Assembly (NCBI GenBank): GCA_014898415.1
Contig: RCTD01000010.1
Coordinates: 186,001-250,000, forward strand
Direction: 5' to 3'
DNA length: 64,000 nucleotides
Source: Stromatinia cepivora
Taxonomy: Eukaryota > Ascomycota > Leotiomycetes > Helotiales > Sclerotiniaceae
Each line of letters opens with the position of its first letter. The stretch's first letter is position 1. Position numbers and translations under genes: made by a program. The notes beneath the pieces were generated by a model. That model saw only the letters and a list, made by a program, of their open reading frames with translations. It did no database searches and was not told where the DNA came from. Of this stretch, positions 1 through 12,849 are shown piece by piece.

Positions 1-500
1 CTTATTTTTAAAACTAAAAAAAAATTCTTTTCAAGAGGTTTTATTATGAGCTCTGATCCGGACTCACTACACACTAAGCGAAATCACACCAAAATTAACG
101 ATTTTTCAGCTTTTCAAACCCCTGTTATTTATATGAAAACTTAAGATAATTTATTAGAATCTGTATTTATATAAAGATATTTATTCAAAATTTATTAAAT
201 ATTGAATAAAATATTTTTATATATTTTTGTTTTGAAATTATATATATTCAAAATTAAAAAAACTAAAAAATTAAAAAAATCGTTTATTTTGTATAAGAAA
301 AACATTATATATTCGAAATTTTGAAAAATTTGAACTTTAAATTAATATAACTTTTGAACAAAAATTACAAAAAAATAAAATAAATTTTTTTTTATAATTC
401 AATTGTATTTAATTATTATATTGCGAAATTTCAAATATTTTTATTTACTATTGAAAAAGTTATTCGATATTTAATTTTGTATGAGAAAACATGGTTTTTG
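1..500. other. Extremely AT-rich block
   Basis: Almost pure A/T sequence with long A and T runs and no usable reading frame. It stops abruptly near base 500, where ordinary mixed-composition DNA begins. In filamentous ascomycetes this look is typical of repeat DNA eroded by RIP-type C-to-T mutation, or of the edge of an AT isochore. No transposon open reading frame or terminal repeat is visible, so the origin is inference. The block runs off the left edge of the window. Confidence 0.5.
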
Positions 501-3500
501 CAGGGATTCTGTCACGAATTCGAATGGTGTGCGGTGAGTAGATTCCAGAACTCTTATATATAAAATACTATACTTAGAGACTACGGCAACTACGGATTCG
601 ACAGCGGACCGGAGTTCTACACTTCAACACGCCTTAGTCGTACATACACCAATTAAACTCATTAGAAGTAACGGATGTCACAACTCTCGCTTCCCCCTCT
701 TGGGGATTTCACTATTCCTTATCCAGGGACACGACCGTATGAATACCCCTTGTACATTATTTTCATCCTCACACCTACTTGCATAAAAAGTCACTCGCGC
801 GCGCCAGCACAAAGCACTCCGGACCAGTCCGACAGTCGAAAAAAAATGATTGTGCGTGAACCGTGATGAAAAGAGCCAGCGAGTAATAAGCAAGAAAGGA
901 AGATTAAACAAGAAGCCTACGTGCGGCAGCAACGTTGATATCCCGAGTCAGACACCACCCAACTGCTTTGAAAACCACAAGTACAATACCGTATCCGCCT
1001 CTGCACTGCAATGCGAAGGGAAAGCGTTATGCTTACTTGAAAATGTCCGAAGGTTGGTTGCGCTGTTGGGGGCAAGGTATGCCCAATCCCGAATAGGCCG
1101 AATCAATCGTCTAATTGTCGGTAGCAACCTAGAAAAGAAAAAGAAAGTAAAACATGCTGGGACAGGAAGACTAGAAGCACCCATCACAGAAAGACATCGC
1201 ACAATATCAACGCTAAGAAAGTCGATATAGCAACAAAAAGTCAAGAGGATATCCCCACGTTACGATGATAACAATTGGCTTTTCTACCCCATTTCCCAAT
1301 TTGGCTTTTCTACACGAATTTTGGGGTCCAGCTGAATTGCCTTATCCATAGGAGAAATTAGATGTCGATATCGATTTATGCAAAATAAATGCTTTTCATT
1401 TAATATTCTAATAGGGTGTTTTAATATACTGATAATCATTACTAGAATTCTATTTGGATCTTTTTAAATATCTTGAATAATCTGTTAATCATTTATTGTC
1501 CCATTGTCTCAATTATTATAGTGAAGTGTAGATGTATATGCCAATTTCGGCTTCTCCTACAGATAGATTGCCACATGACGATGATTTGGAAATTGTCGAG
1601 GCTGGAAGATACAGGGTAGTTATTTGGACCTCCTGTGGGCACCCTCACTCTGGCGCTGGATGCTCGTGGCATTCGAGGATGTTCACAAGATTTTCTTAAT
1701 TGCACATCGAAGTATCCGAAAGATGAAATCTGTGTGGATGATAGTTCGCGATTTGCGTGACTAGGGGATGTGTAATGGATGAGAGTTTGCTGGGAACAGG
1801 TCCCATTGGCTATGTCTTATCGAGGAAATGCAAAGGAAAATGTCTTCGTGTTAGGTTTGGGGTCTTCGGTTCCTTTTTGTTGTGGTTCGGGTTTTAAAAG
1901 ATTATTTTGATTGTTTGTGCTTCTGTCCAGCGATGAAGGAGGTGGTTGAGTTCGATGTGGTGGTTCGCTGAGCATCGCTTTTCCCCGTACGAATTGGAAT
2001 TTGACATAACGCTCAGTTGCTGAAAAGCTTACAGTTATAGTACCGCACATACCACTAGTTCTAGATTTTACTCCATCAATGTATCTTTCTGTCAGATGAA
2101 AGTAACGTAGAATTTGGACATTGGACAAGGGGCTTTTTCAATGGAACGTTAAGACCTTCACCACAGCACAAAATCTCCCAGTCTCCTGCACATTTCAGCA
2201 AGTGTGTGGTCGACTTTTCCTCTGTCTGTTGGCTCGCATATGCACCACCCAGGTATAGTGGAGACCGAAAATAGCTCTCTTTGTGCAACCTTGCAGCTTT
2301 TTATGCTATCTTCAAGGGTAATTATGGCTGTTCCGTTATGGCAGTGCATTAGAATAAGTCCACGCTGCTTTTAATTTTTTACGTTGGAGGCTTGAAGCTC
2401 AGGAACAGGTAGGTTGGCACCCAATTTCTGGGGATCTTGGATTAAAAGATTGGATGAACGAACAATACGATAAGCTGACGGATACCTCGACGGCATGATA
2501 TCATATTCGTCAATGAATCACGATCAGATTGTCACCTCATCTCTTTTACCAAAGAAAACATTAGATCTTCTAGTCATTTTCGCAAATGTACATGGGGAAA
2601 GAAATGGGGAAAATGAAATTGAGTTGGGCTTTAGTTTTACTAAAGAAAATCTCAGTAACTCCCAAAGCTTCACGCATCTTACTTTTCTTAGTGCTAAAAG
2701 TCGACTCTAGGAACTCGGCCTATGCTCCGAGGTACTGACTAGGCCAAGCTATGTCAAGCTTGAAGCCCAAGTAGGAAATTGCATGACAATTTTGGAAGTG
2801 GCAACAATCATGATCTGCCCCCATTTGGTCGAGATCGGGCGAAAAAGGTCATCTGAATCACTTCTTCGAGTTGCGGAGAGCTATGTCCTGGTGTCCCTGA
2901 AGTTGAGAACCTATGTTGATTGCGCTGCTGTTGCCCAGAACATGGATGCTGAAAGAGGGTGTGTAAGCTTTGCTTAAGTGTGAATGATTACTTACTCTGG
3001 CTAGTTGAGGATCATAGAGAATTAGTTAGGTAGGTGCTTGGAGCAGATTTGTGTGAAAGTCAAGAGCTAAGAACCATGTCCGTACTTTCTGCAGGTGCGA
3101 AGCAAAAAGAACTTAGCCACCGAGGAAGCGAGCGCAGAACAAAAGGAACAACAAGTTGTATCAAGAATATTTCGAAATGTTAAGATCTAATTACTTACAG
3201 GGACGGAGACCCTTCCAAATAGATATCATGATCCGTTCAATCTTATGATTAAAAAACCTCATCGTTTCCGAGTCGGAAATCAAAGTGGCTTGTTTGTAAA
3301 AAGTCCAAGGATGATTTTCTGGAATACAGGACGAGTACAGTACACTGGTTATTGGGGAATCAACCCACTTTATATCGGAGCTTAGTTGATGTTATTAGAG
3401 CTGTTTGTTTCGCTTTGAATACAGTGCTCTCTTTCGCTTTCGGTTTCTCTATGGATCATATCTGATGTTGCTTTCCACGCACGGTGCAGTTGGGGGTATG

Positions 3501-4155
3501 AGAAGGACATGGATAAACTATGGAAAGGGTCGGAACTACTGTGGATAAGTCTGAAATAGATATATTTTCTTTGTCATATAATCAATTTCATACGAATAGA
3601 AATGACCGAGGAAGAAGGTTTGATATATGAATTAAATACGAAACGTTGGAGTGAGTCAATTATCATCACCGTCACCATTCTCAACATTCAAGAAATGAAT
3701 CGATATGAATGAAGTTGTTTCAGGGGAAAGTAGAGTAGAATTACAAAATAAAGTAAAGCTAGAGAAATATTCCGTAGATGGGCCTTATCCTACCTAGGCA
3801 AATCAAATAAACGAGGCGATGAAGGGGTCCATGTGCTGAATCTCAGGCCCCCAAGGAAGTATTTCAAGGATTCATAGATTTCAAAAGAAAAGAACCAGTA
3901 AGATATAGAAAAAAAGGTAAAAAGAAAAGAGTGTGTCCCGGGAAGTAAACCCTTGCCAAGCCACACAACACCAGTGATTGTGGTCTGGTAGGTCAAGTCA
4001 AGGAGTTAAGGTCAAGGTTAACAATGTATTGCAAAAACAGCGAGGGATTACAATCGTGCCCCTGTTTAAAAAAGCACAGGCTTTCTGAAGGCTTTTAGGC
4101 TTGTAAGCTTGCTGTACCAACAAGATTATGAGATCGCTCATCAAGACAAAACCCC

Positions 4156-4189
4156 CGTACGTACATACATACATACATACATACATACA
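4156..4189. repeat. (ACAT)n microsatellite
   Basis: About eight tandem copies of a tetranucleotide (gtac at the edge, then acat units), in the interval upstream of the homeobox gene. Short frames that run through it on either strand are low-complexity artefacts. Confidence 0.9.
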
Positions 4190-4251
4190 GATAACACCAC
4201 CGAACACCACCAAAAGAACGAGCAGCAGCGAGCACATATCCCATATCCACT

Positions 4252-4289
4252 CACACCACACACCACACACCACACACCACACACCACCA
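4252..4289. repeat. (CACACAC/CCA) tandem repeat
   Basis: A short tandem array of a roughly 7-nt unit of the form caccaca, about five copies. It lies about 60 bases after the ACAT microsatellite and likewise upstream of the homeobox gene. Confidence 0.85.
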
Positions 4290-5304
4290 TCAGGGAATCC
4301 ACATTTGATCCATACATATACATACATACATCTTAGCTATAGTACTAGCAACCTAAAGCACCTACCTATACATCCATACCCACCTTCGTCCACATCTTAC
4401 CACCTACTTCACATCAACCACCACACTTCTCTTCCTTTCCTTGAATTGCGCGCGCTGCTCCTTCTTCCACCCCTCCCGCTCACCCTCACCCTCACACTTT
4501 CACTCCCTCGTCCATTAAATTCCACTTGCTCGTCTGCATTGTGATATATATTCATTGTTCTTTCCGCAACTGTATATTTTTACCCCATTCGAATGTATTA
4601 GGAAGAATAAAAGAGAGTTTCGATAATTTTTTGGCATGAACCCCCCGGTACCAGTCAAATACAGCCACAGATCCGATTTCCCGCCAACATACTAAACTCT
4701 AGTCACTACTCTGTGAGTTTTCCCCCTTCATACACTAACTAGCTCCAATCTTTTTCCAACCCAAACATTTTTTATTCCTCCTTCGTTCCAGTTGACTGAC
4801 CTTAATTACAGTCAACTCCTTCGTTCCTTGCCTCAAGTTTCCTGCTTTACGATATCGAAATTCTCGATTCCTCGCCTGCAAGTAGTAAACTTTTAAGATT
4901 CGTTTTACCACACACCTATAATACATATACGCGCCCTCATCACTCAATCACTGAAACCAAAGTCGAAACGAGCGGCTGCGAGACTCCTTCAATTCTTTCC
5001 GTCCAATTTCAATATTTCAATCTTTCAATATATCTTTAATTCTATCGCTGCCCACATCACTTCAAATTTAGACTCCATTCATTTGTCTGTAGAAGTGGTT
5101 AACCAGTCATTTCTTATTCAACGCGTCATATATATTCTTACTCACACGATCGTTGAACGACATATCTACACGGCTCCCGTAACTTACATGAAATCTGGTC
5201 TTTGAAATAACATTATTTGATTCCGAGATCGTTCAGTCCGTCGATTTGTGACTCCAAAAACTTACTCTATTCGGATTAACTTTGGAACCAACACCGTCCT
5301 AAAG

Positions 5305-7387
5305 ATGGACTACGTTCAACCGACCTTCCAGCACTTCTCGCATCATCCGAACCATGATCATTTAGTTTCCCATATAACATCAGGCGGGCCCTACAATGAC
5401 CATCAACATATTATCCACGGATATTCCTTATCGCAACATCAATCCAACATAATCAATATGGCTAATGGACAGAAAACCAACGAGACGAAGCCTCGTCTAG
5501 GAAAGGAGGAAGTTGACATCTTGGAGCGTGAATTCAAGAGAAATCCAAAGCCCACGACTCAAACTAAGCGTATCTTTGCTGAGGATATGGGGGTCGATTT
5601 GTCGAGAATTAATGTAAGAACGAAATTGGAGTGAACTTGAACGTCTTGATACTGACATATAGCAGAATTGGTTTCAAAATCGTCGAGCTAAACGCAAGCA
5701 AGAGAAAAAGACGGAAGCGTATGAGGCTGGTCAAGCGCGGGAAGCACCGGGATTCTCAGTCTCCGCGCCCTCATCTCCGGATTTTCCTCAAAGCAATTAC
5801 AATATTGATTATCAAATGGTGCCACAACAGCCATCTTCAATGCCATTCTCTACAGCCGGTCCTCCACCAGCGACGGCTCCTTATAACCCACAATACCAAG
5901 ATCCCACTTCAGCGAGTCTCGAGTCTCTTTCACGTACGATGGCTGTCGTTCAAGCCGCATCTCAAGATGGGGGATTTTCCGGTAGCTTTAGTTTACACCC
6001 CAATGGATCTCAACTCGCAGACATGTTAGGTATGGCAGAGCCGTCTGATCTTGACCGTGCTTCATTCCCAACCGCCAATAACTTCCATAACTTCGAAGCC
6101 AACCCTTTCACTTTCCAACCTACGTTCCAGAACGATATGTTCAATGAACCCGAGCCATTAAATTCATTTGTTTCTGCGGAATCTGGACATACACCGACAG
6201 CCTTCAATACCTTCTCTGATGCAAGCACTACACGGTCGCTTTCAATAGCTTCGGCTTCATCTCATGTCATTCCTCAATCTTTCACGGATCTTACTTTTAG
6301 GCCACACGAAAGCAGCGACGACCAATGCCCAGACCACGGTAATGAAGCAACACCTTCCATTACACAGCCTCTCAGCTGGAATGTCAAATCAGACTCATCT
6401 CCTCCACCAGCCTCGTCTCTCTTCAAATCCCCACCTCCACCAACAGATCTAGCCGCCAGGCGAAAGAAGGTCCACGTTAAACCGGCCGCCTTGGGAACAG
6501 ATACAATGCGAAGCAGGCCATCGATGGGCCCGAGGACCGTATCGAACATAGATGGATTCCGTCGCCAAGTAGTTAGCCCTCTACCTTCACCAATGCGCAG
6601 GATTGTTTCAGCAGGTGGCAATGTTCTAACTGGTCGTATTCAAAAGCCTGGAATCGAGTCGGCGCAGCGGTCGCCAATCAATATACAAGGGTTCGAAAAT
6701 GCTGGTTCGTTCATGGAACAGCATTACCACATGATTCGCCAGCCTAGTTTGACAGCCGGTTCATCTCTCACGAGTAGCTTGGCACCACCAACTCCAATGT
6801 CGCCTAGGGAAAGACAAATGTCGTTGAAAAGGGAAAATTCATCATCTCACGAAGACAACTTGAACTATTTGTTCAACCTGCAAAGCCATGATGGTCTTCC
6901 CGCTTTGGTAGACCCCAACCAGGCCATCGACCAAACACCACCAGAGACTCCACAAGCCGCTTTAGGACTCCAACCAACACCGATGTCCGGATGGCCCAGC
7001 AACACCAATCACCACAATGCTGAGCAGCATTGGAATTACGAAATTCCAGATGATCCTCTCTATACACCCAACCACGATTCTTTCGCCAGCGAATTATCAA
7101 TGCCTCAACCTTCGTACGCCAGTCAACCAGTAACACCAGCTTTTGGTAGTTTCAACCAAGGAGGTCTCCTCTTATGTAATAGTCATGACTCTCCACAGTT
7201 CAATAACAATGCCAGTCCGTTATATACATTGTCGAATCAGGGCGGATCTGCTGAATATTCGTTTCCGCATGACGGGCTTCCACAGTTTCCAAATCTTGGA
7301 TTGGTGGGCAGTTCTCCAACAATGACGACGAAACAGAAACAATATCAATTTTCCAATGTTACTCCAGCTGACTATTCGGAGAAATGA
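5305..7387 (+). CDS. Homeobox transcription factor (fungal Htf1/Pah1-like)
   Basis: Predicted nuclear DNA-binding regulator. Exons are 5305-5613 and 5666-7387, giving 676 residues. The start is the ATG at 5305; an upstream in-frame stretch has no ATG. A homeodomain lies near the N terminus (about residues 61-118), with KPRLGKEEVDILEREF in helix 1 and NWFQNRRAKRKQ in the recognition helix. The rest is long, low-complexity and rich in Pro, Ser, Gln and Asn, as in fungal homeobox regulators of conidiation such as Htf1 of Magnaporthe and pah1 of Podospora; that orthology is from memory. The only intron cuts the homeodomain just before the recognition helix. Its acceptor is a tandem tag/cag (5660-5665); only the second AG gives canonical homeodomain spacing, while the first would add one Gln. 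Confidence 0.9.
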
Positions 7388-9533
7388 AGTGGTAGAGAAA
7401 GAGTCTGTTTTCGTACGGTTGTGACCCGTGCTCTTAGTATAGGCAGTGTGATACTTTTTGCTATTTTTTTCTGGATGTTGACATCTATTGGCGACGCATT
7501 GATATCCCCTAAATCGTAACCAGTTCGATTTAAAACCCACTGGCATTGTATATTAGCAATTTCCATTGTTGGGTATCGGCATTCAAGCGTTTCATTTTGT
7601 ACCTTCGTTTTTTTGATTTTCTTGAATTTTTTACTTGCAAATTCGTTGTTATACAATGGCACGATACCACTCACTTAATTAATAATTTCTAAATGGCATG
7701 GATGTTGTGTCGTTTTTGTTAATGTTCATGATATAAGGGAAGAGGCAGGGGAGGGAATGTGGATTGGAAGAGGCGGGGAGGAGGGAATGGAATTGGGAAA
7801 GGGGGAAAGGATAGGGAAGGGAGATATACCCCAAAAGCAGGATACATTTTGGCAAGTCTGCTCGATGATTCCAAGGAGAGGAATTCTTTCTTGAGAAAAA
7901 TCATTGTTTTCCTTATTGGGTGTTGGAGTTGTGATGGCGTTTCGGGGGTTGGAGGAATGGGCTTGGAATGGATTGCTAGGAATGGAATTGGATGGGTGGC
8001 ATGGATGGATGGATTGATGGGGAATGGAGCGTGAGGGAGTATTTCCTGTCTGTCTGTCTGTTCCTCTATCTACCTATCTGTCTTTGTGATAATTGTATTG
8101 TGCTTCATCGAAATAGAAGAACTTCTACATCATATTCTTGAACATTGGGTTAAATGAGTGTGCTACACATTGTGATTTAGATCGTGATTTAATCTTTCCG
8201 TCATGGGCTTGAATGATGGTCTACTAGATACCCATTGCTTCAGCTTCATCTTCCTTATTGGAGAAAGCAACTTCTCTTCATATGCACATCTCCTCTTTAT
8301 ATCTTTACCCCCGCTCGCTCACTCTGGTAGTTATTTGTTCCATCTTAGCAATACTTCAATCGTACTCACAAAATGGAAATTTCTACATTACCACGCAGTC
8401 TTCAAATATTCGCTCAAAAAGGCGGTAGTACAATTGGCACATTCCAGGTTATAGGAGCTGGGTAGCTAGCTGGGTATACAATAAAAATAAAGGCTCGGAG
8501 GTTTGGAGGTTTGGAAGAGAGAACGGAGAGTGGATAGAGTTTAGGAAAAGCTGCTTAGTTTAGAGGTGTTTTGTGGGAGATGTATGATAATGTTTTATGG
8601 ATTCTAATACACATACTGAGAGAGGAAGGGGGGGGGGGAGGGCAGAGAGAGAGAGTAATAGGGTCGCTAGCATGTTTTAGAACGTATCAAATTTTCCATT
8701 CTCAAATGATGGATGGTAGTGATGGATTCAATGAATTATTTTATACCCTTGACAGATAGATATGCAACAAAACTTTTTACTCTGGTTAAAAGAGAGGTTG
8801 GTTGAATATTGTCTGGAGCAAAGTGATTAGAGGGTGTGTAGGAAGAGCTTGTTTTCACTCAAGAGGGTGTGGATTATATATAGGTATCTACGTACAGTAC
8901 TAGCTAGACCTGTCCTTCTTCCTCATTGTTTACTATCAGCTCGAATGGTTGAAATTCAAGCTTCCCTAATCTATTAAGTCCTGTAAGATTACATCGAGGC
9001 CCCGCTGTTCAGTTGACCTCCGCATATCATATCCCAATCTTTATATTCCTTAACCTCGAATGTTGGCCCTTCAATATACAATCAATCTTGAACATTGACT
9101 CTTCAATGTCCCCTTTAACCTCTAGCGGTCAAACACTCACGGGTGTGCCATTTATCTGCTCTCTTGATTTTCGTATCACATGCTTTCGAAGGATGGGGAC
9201 TCATTGTTTTGTTGTTGAGGGTGATTAGGTGAAATAGTACGGTAGTGTGAACTTGAGTGGGTTTGCGAGTGGTGTATTTACAATATGGTCCACGTCTGTT
9301 TGATTGATATACAATGCCTTTCGTTGCAGTTATGATATGGACTCATTGCATGTCAAGACTGTCAGGTGTGGATTCAGAGACAGATGCGCGGATATGTGAT
9401 GTCTTTAAGTTATAGAGTGGATGTATGAGAAAAGGATCAGTCGTTTCAGTATTATCATTTGACATTAGCTCCTCCTCACGATTCCCAACTCTTCTCATCT
9501 TTCTAAGCTCGTCCACCTCACTTTATGTATAAT
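7388..9533. other. Intergenic interval between convergent genes
   Basis: Separates the 3' ends of the homeobox gene and the PER1-like gene. It contains a short (TGTC)n run near 8045-8062 and a G homopolymer near 8628-8638, plus purine-rich tracts. The part just after 7387 is probably the homeobox 3' UTR. I recognise no coding frame. Confidence 0.5.
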
Positions 9534-10696
9534 CTAAGCCTTTAATCTCTGTCCGGCAATATCATCTTGCGCATCCTTGATCAAGAAACTACCAAAGTTA
9601 GTACTTACTCCTACCACACTGCGCCGCCCCAACCAAAGAATTTCGGGGAACATACCTATAGAAGATCATAGTTGGAGCCACCGTCCCCAAATGCCACAAA
9701 CTATGCGCATCCAAACATCCCCACCAAGGTGGGAAATCCACCAATTCCAAACTCATCGCCAAGAAAATCCATGCAACTACCAATCCTGGCAATGCTGTCC
9801 ACGCCCTCTTACTCTTTCTATATTTTTCGAATGAAAACCAACTCCACAGTGAATTTTGTAATACTCCAACAACAACGTTCGCGGCCATGTTATATGTATA
9901 ATCCCAGTCCCACCACTTCAAATATACCACATGCGCGATATAAAAGAGTATGCAGAGAAGAGTCCAGGCGCGTAATATAGAGGACATACGTTTCCCACCA
10001 CGATCCATACGAAAGACTCGAATTGGCGTATAATACATGCCATACAAAACACTTCCTCCGGCGGCAAAATAATCCAATTGTTCTGTAAAAGCAAAATCCC
10101 TTGTATGAAATATCATACTGGCGACCCAACTCATCATTCCCGCATATGATAGCATAACATAGTATTTTCGCATACTATAACTTTCAGGGATTTGAGCAGT
10201 TATTTTCGCAAGTCCGTTTTGATGCGCGAGGAAATTGAGGAGGGAAAAGAAGACGGAGAAGGGTTCTTGCATGCCGAGAAAACGGTAAAAGGGCCATTTG
10301 CCATGGAATTGAACGATAGGTTGGGCAGATTCGACGCGCTGGTTGGTGATTATATGTTGGCAAGTATAATCGCATTCGGCGGGGCAAGTCCAGAAGAGAA
10401 GTCGATGGAGGAGTGCTATATTGTTTTTGTTATTATTGTCGCACGCAAAGCAGGAGCAAAGAATTGACATACGAATATTTGTAGCACTTCCAGCTCCATT
10501 GTCACAATTCTCTCGTTGACAAACCTAAACATTTATTAGTATAAGGTAAACAAACTAAACGAAAGCTCTCCGCAATTCATACCTCAACACATTGTTTAAA
10601 TTCAGGCAATCGATCACCAGTACTCGCATTTGCAACGCTGAAGAACCCAAGCACTGCAAAGCAGAGTAGAAAGGCGAATCTTTGCCGGATTATCAT
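9534..10696 (-). CDS. PER1/PGAP3-family GPI-anchor lipid remodelling protein
   Basis: Multi-pass ER membrane protein of the Per1/PGAP3 family, which removes the sn-2 acyl chain of GPI-anchored proteins (known family role). Exons on the minus strand are 10696-10583, 10524-9656 and 9588-9534, giving 345 residues. The start gives a clear signal peptide (about residues 1-24, ending VANA), followed by the family hallmark LPEFKQCVEVCQREN and a Cys-rich luminal head. Several hydrophobic helices follow, with the CREST-type putative catalytic residues visible in SMIFHTRD and in DAHSLWH. The last exon is needed: without it the frame runs into intron sequence, whereas splicing at 9656/9588 gives the family-like tail FYSFLIKDAQ. 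Length matches the family. Nothing looks broken. Confidence 0.93.
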
Positions 10697-12849
10697 TGTG
10701 TTGTTATCAACGTGGTTGTTGTTGAGACGAACTTGGAATCTGACATACTCTCCTCATTCATTGATGATATGAATGATGCCTGTCAAAAACGGTTAATATT
10801 CGGTACGGATTGTGCGGAATCTGGGCTCGGAGATAGGTCAGAGCACGTGATGATGTAAACTAGAACCAAAAAGTATCCAACAACTAGTCAGGGGCTGTAA
10901 GAATTTTGATACCCATCGATAAAGTCTAGGGTTTGGCTCCCTGCCGCTTCAACAACTAATCCAATGGATCTTTTCATGTTTTCGTTTCTAAATCAAATTA
11001 CTATTCAAATTGTCTTTTGCTAAAATGGCAGAATACCGTTTCGTGGGGTAAGCGAGACGGGTGCCCGTGTTCTACTAAAAGTAGGTATACTTACCCCCTA
11101 AATGACTCGGATGGTAATTTTATATTGTCTACCGGCAAGACCTTATCCATCTGACTATGTACTCAAGCAAACTACATGAATCCTACCGAGCTAGGAAGAG
11201 AGTCGCCAATTGTTCAGACCGAAAATCGGTAAACGCCAGAGCATGAAGTTGGAGCTCAAGCCTATAGCTACCTCGCTCCTCCCCTCATGACTATGGCCCA
11301 CACGGACGGTCGAGCTAAATTCGAGATATTGCGGTATGTATAATATCTAGCTTGATATAATGCCAGTTTTTCGGATTTTATGTGGAGTTGAGTCAAGAAG
11401 ACAATGAAGAGAGCCTTTCCCGCAAGATTAAGGATCACAATCACAGCGCTCGACAACATACTTTTTACCAGGATGAATGGGACAAGGTAGTGATTGGGAA
11501 GAGGATGGAGAGGGAGAGATCAGCGAGAAGAAGACGTCTACGGATGATGCAAGACTTAATGAATCTCCCATTTCTTTTCTATTTGCATCGAGCTCATATA
11601 TTCAATATTTGAACTCAAATCGTGCACCCGAACTTAACGTCCGTATTTTATTGGAAAAATGAAGGCATTCTTGTAGCAGTACTCGTGGAAGAACACCTTT
11701 CAGACTTTGGTAGCCCTCTCGCATTCTTTCCATCAAAGTTATTCATTCTCGGCAACTTTGGATGGTTTATCGCAGAGAGACAGCTGCCACACCCAGATCT
11801 GAAGCCTTGAGGTATCATAGTTGCATCACATCATTGCTCGTTATTCAATTAGGTCTGCACATGCCATGTTCCAGAAATTGGTTTTCAAGATTCACCCTCA
11901 CGTATTCTATTCTTAATATTCACTTAGGGGAGCTTCGACCCCCGTCGGAAAAGAAAGGAATGTCTAGTCACTTCATTGCACACCAATTCATTCACTGTAC
12001 TTTACTCTCGTTTAGATATGAAATATGTACTACGTCTTCGCTTAGAAGTCTTTTCCGGTTGTTCGTCAACAATAGCCGAGAGCGATGTATGAGCCAAAAT
12101 GAGAGCCTCTCAATATACAATGTCATAATCATGTTAAATAATACAACACGAGTACTTAGATGTATAGTTTCTAGGTAGTAACATATTAAGATGCAGATAA
12201 CGACTCACTCCGAAATAATTTAAGCCTTCCGAATGTTCAAGCACACCCGGACTTCATGGGAACTTAACCAAGCACGAAACATCACTTGATCAGCATCAAG
12301 CTCACACAATTGCAATGCTCATAAACCGCAGAGTTCAAAGAGTGTGAACAAGTGCTGCTTTTTCCTAAACATCGAAAATATCTCGCACAAGCAAATCGGA
12401 AAGAGATTGCCGGATCCAAAGGTGTGAGACCAACCGTTGGTAACTCTGCACCATGATACCCAATCCGGAGACACATCAACACCAAACCAGTTCCCTGAAC
12501 CAGACTATTTCACAAAAAGCAACAGTTATACCGGGTATATTCAATGAATCCTCTGATTTGTATTCATTTCTCTCCGACAGTTACTCTCCCAGCCTCTGCG
12601 CAGCAGCAGAGATCTAGATACCGATATGGACATATTTTAATCTAATACGCCTTATGACTACATGATTCCAACTGGGATGATAGAAAGTTGTAGAAATTGT
12701 TGGAGTTGACCTGTAAATACTAAGTAGTCAAGTAGAATAAACACCCAATTCCTCAGCATTCTTCAAAGAATTTCTTCTCCATTGTCACGCCAAGAATCAA
12801 CTTTCTACATGCTTTACTCCGGACATTTAAAATCATCCAAAATAGTATC
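10697..12849. other. Intergenic interval, no gene recognised
   Basis: Lies between the 5' ends of PER1 and the dehydrogenase gene, so it includes both promoters. Short frames on both strands show no domain or splice-supported chain. Composition is unremarkable. Confidence 0.45.

Larger units (their letters stand above)
501..5304. other. Gene-poor interval and leader of the homeobox gene
   Basis: No reading frame here shows a domain I recognise, and no splice-site chain joins the short frames into a protein. The last 1.2 kb before 5305 is rich in CT and CA tracts and probably contains the promoter and a long 5' leader of the homeobox gene. I found no tRNA. The absence of a gene is a negative reading by eye, so a small intron-rich gene could have been missed. 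Confidence 0.4.

Noticed and set aside
1580..1710. Short plus-strand frame with DDDLEIVEAGRYRVVIW
   Set aside because: Looks protein-like for about 40 residues but has no recognisable family, start or splice partner.
5663..5665. Using the first AG (tag) as the homeobox acceptor
   Set aside because: Gives an extra Gln and breaks canonical homeodomain spacing; kept only as a possible minor isoform.
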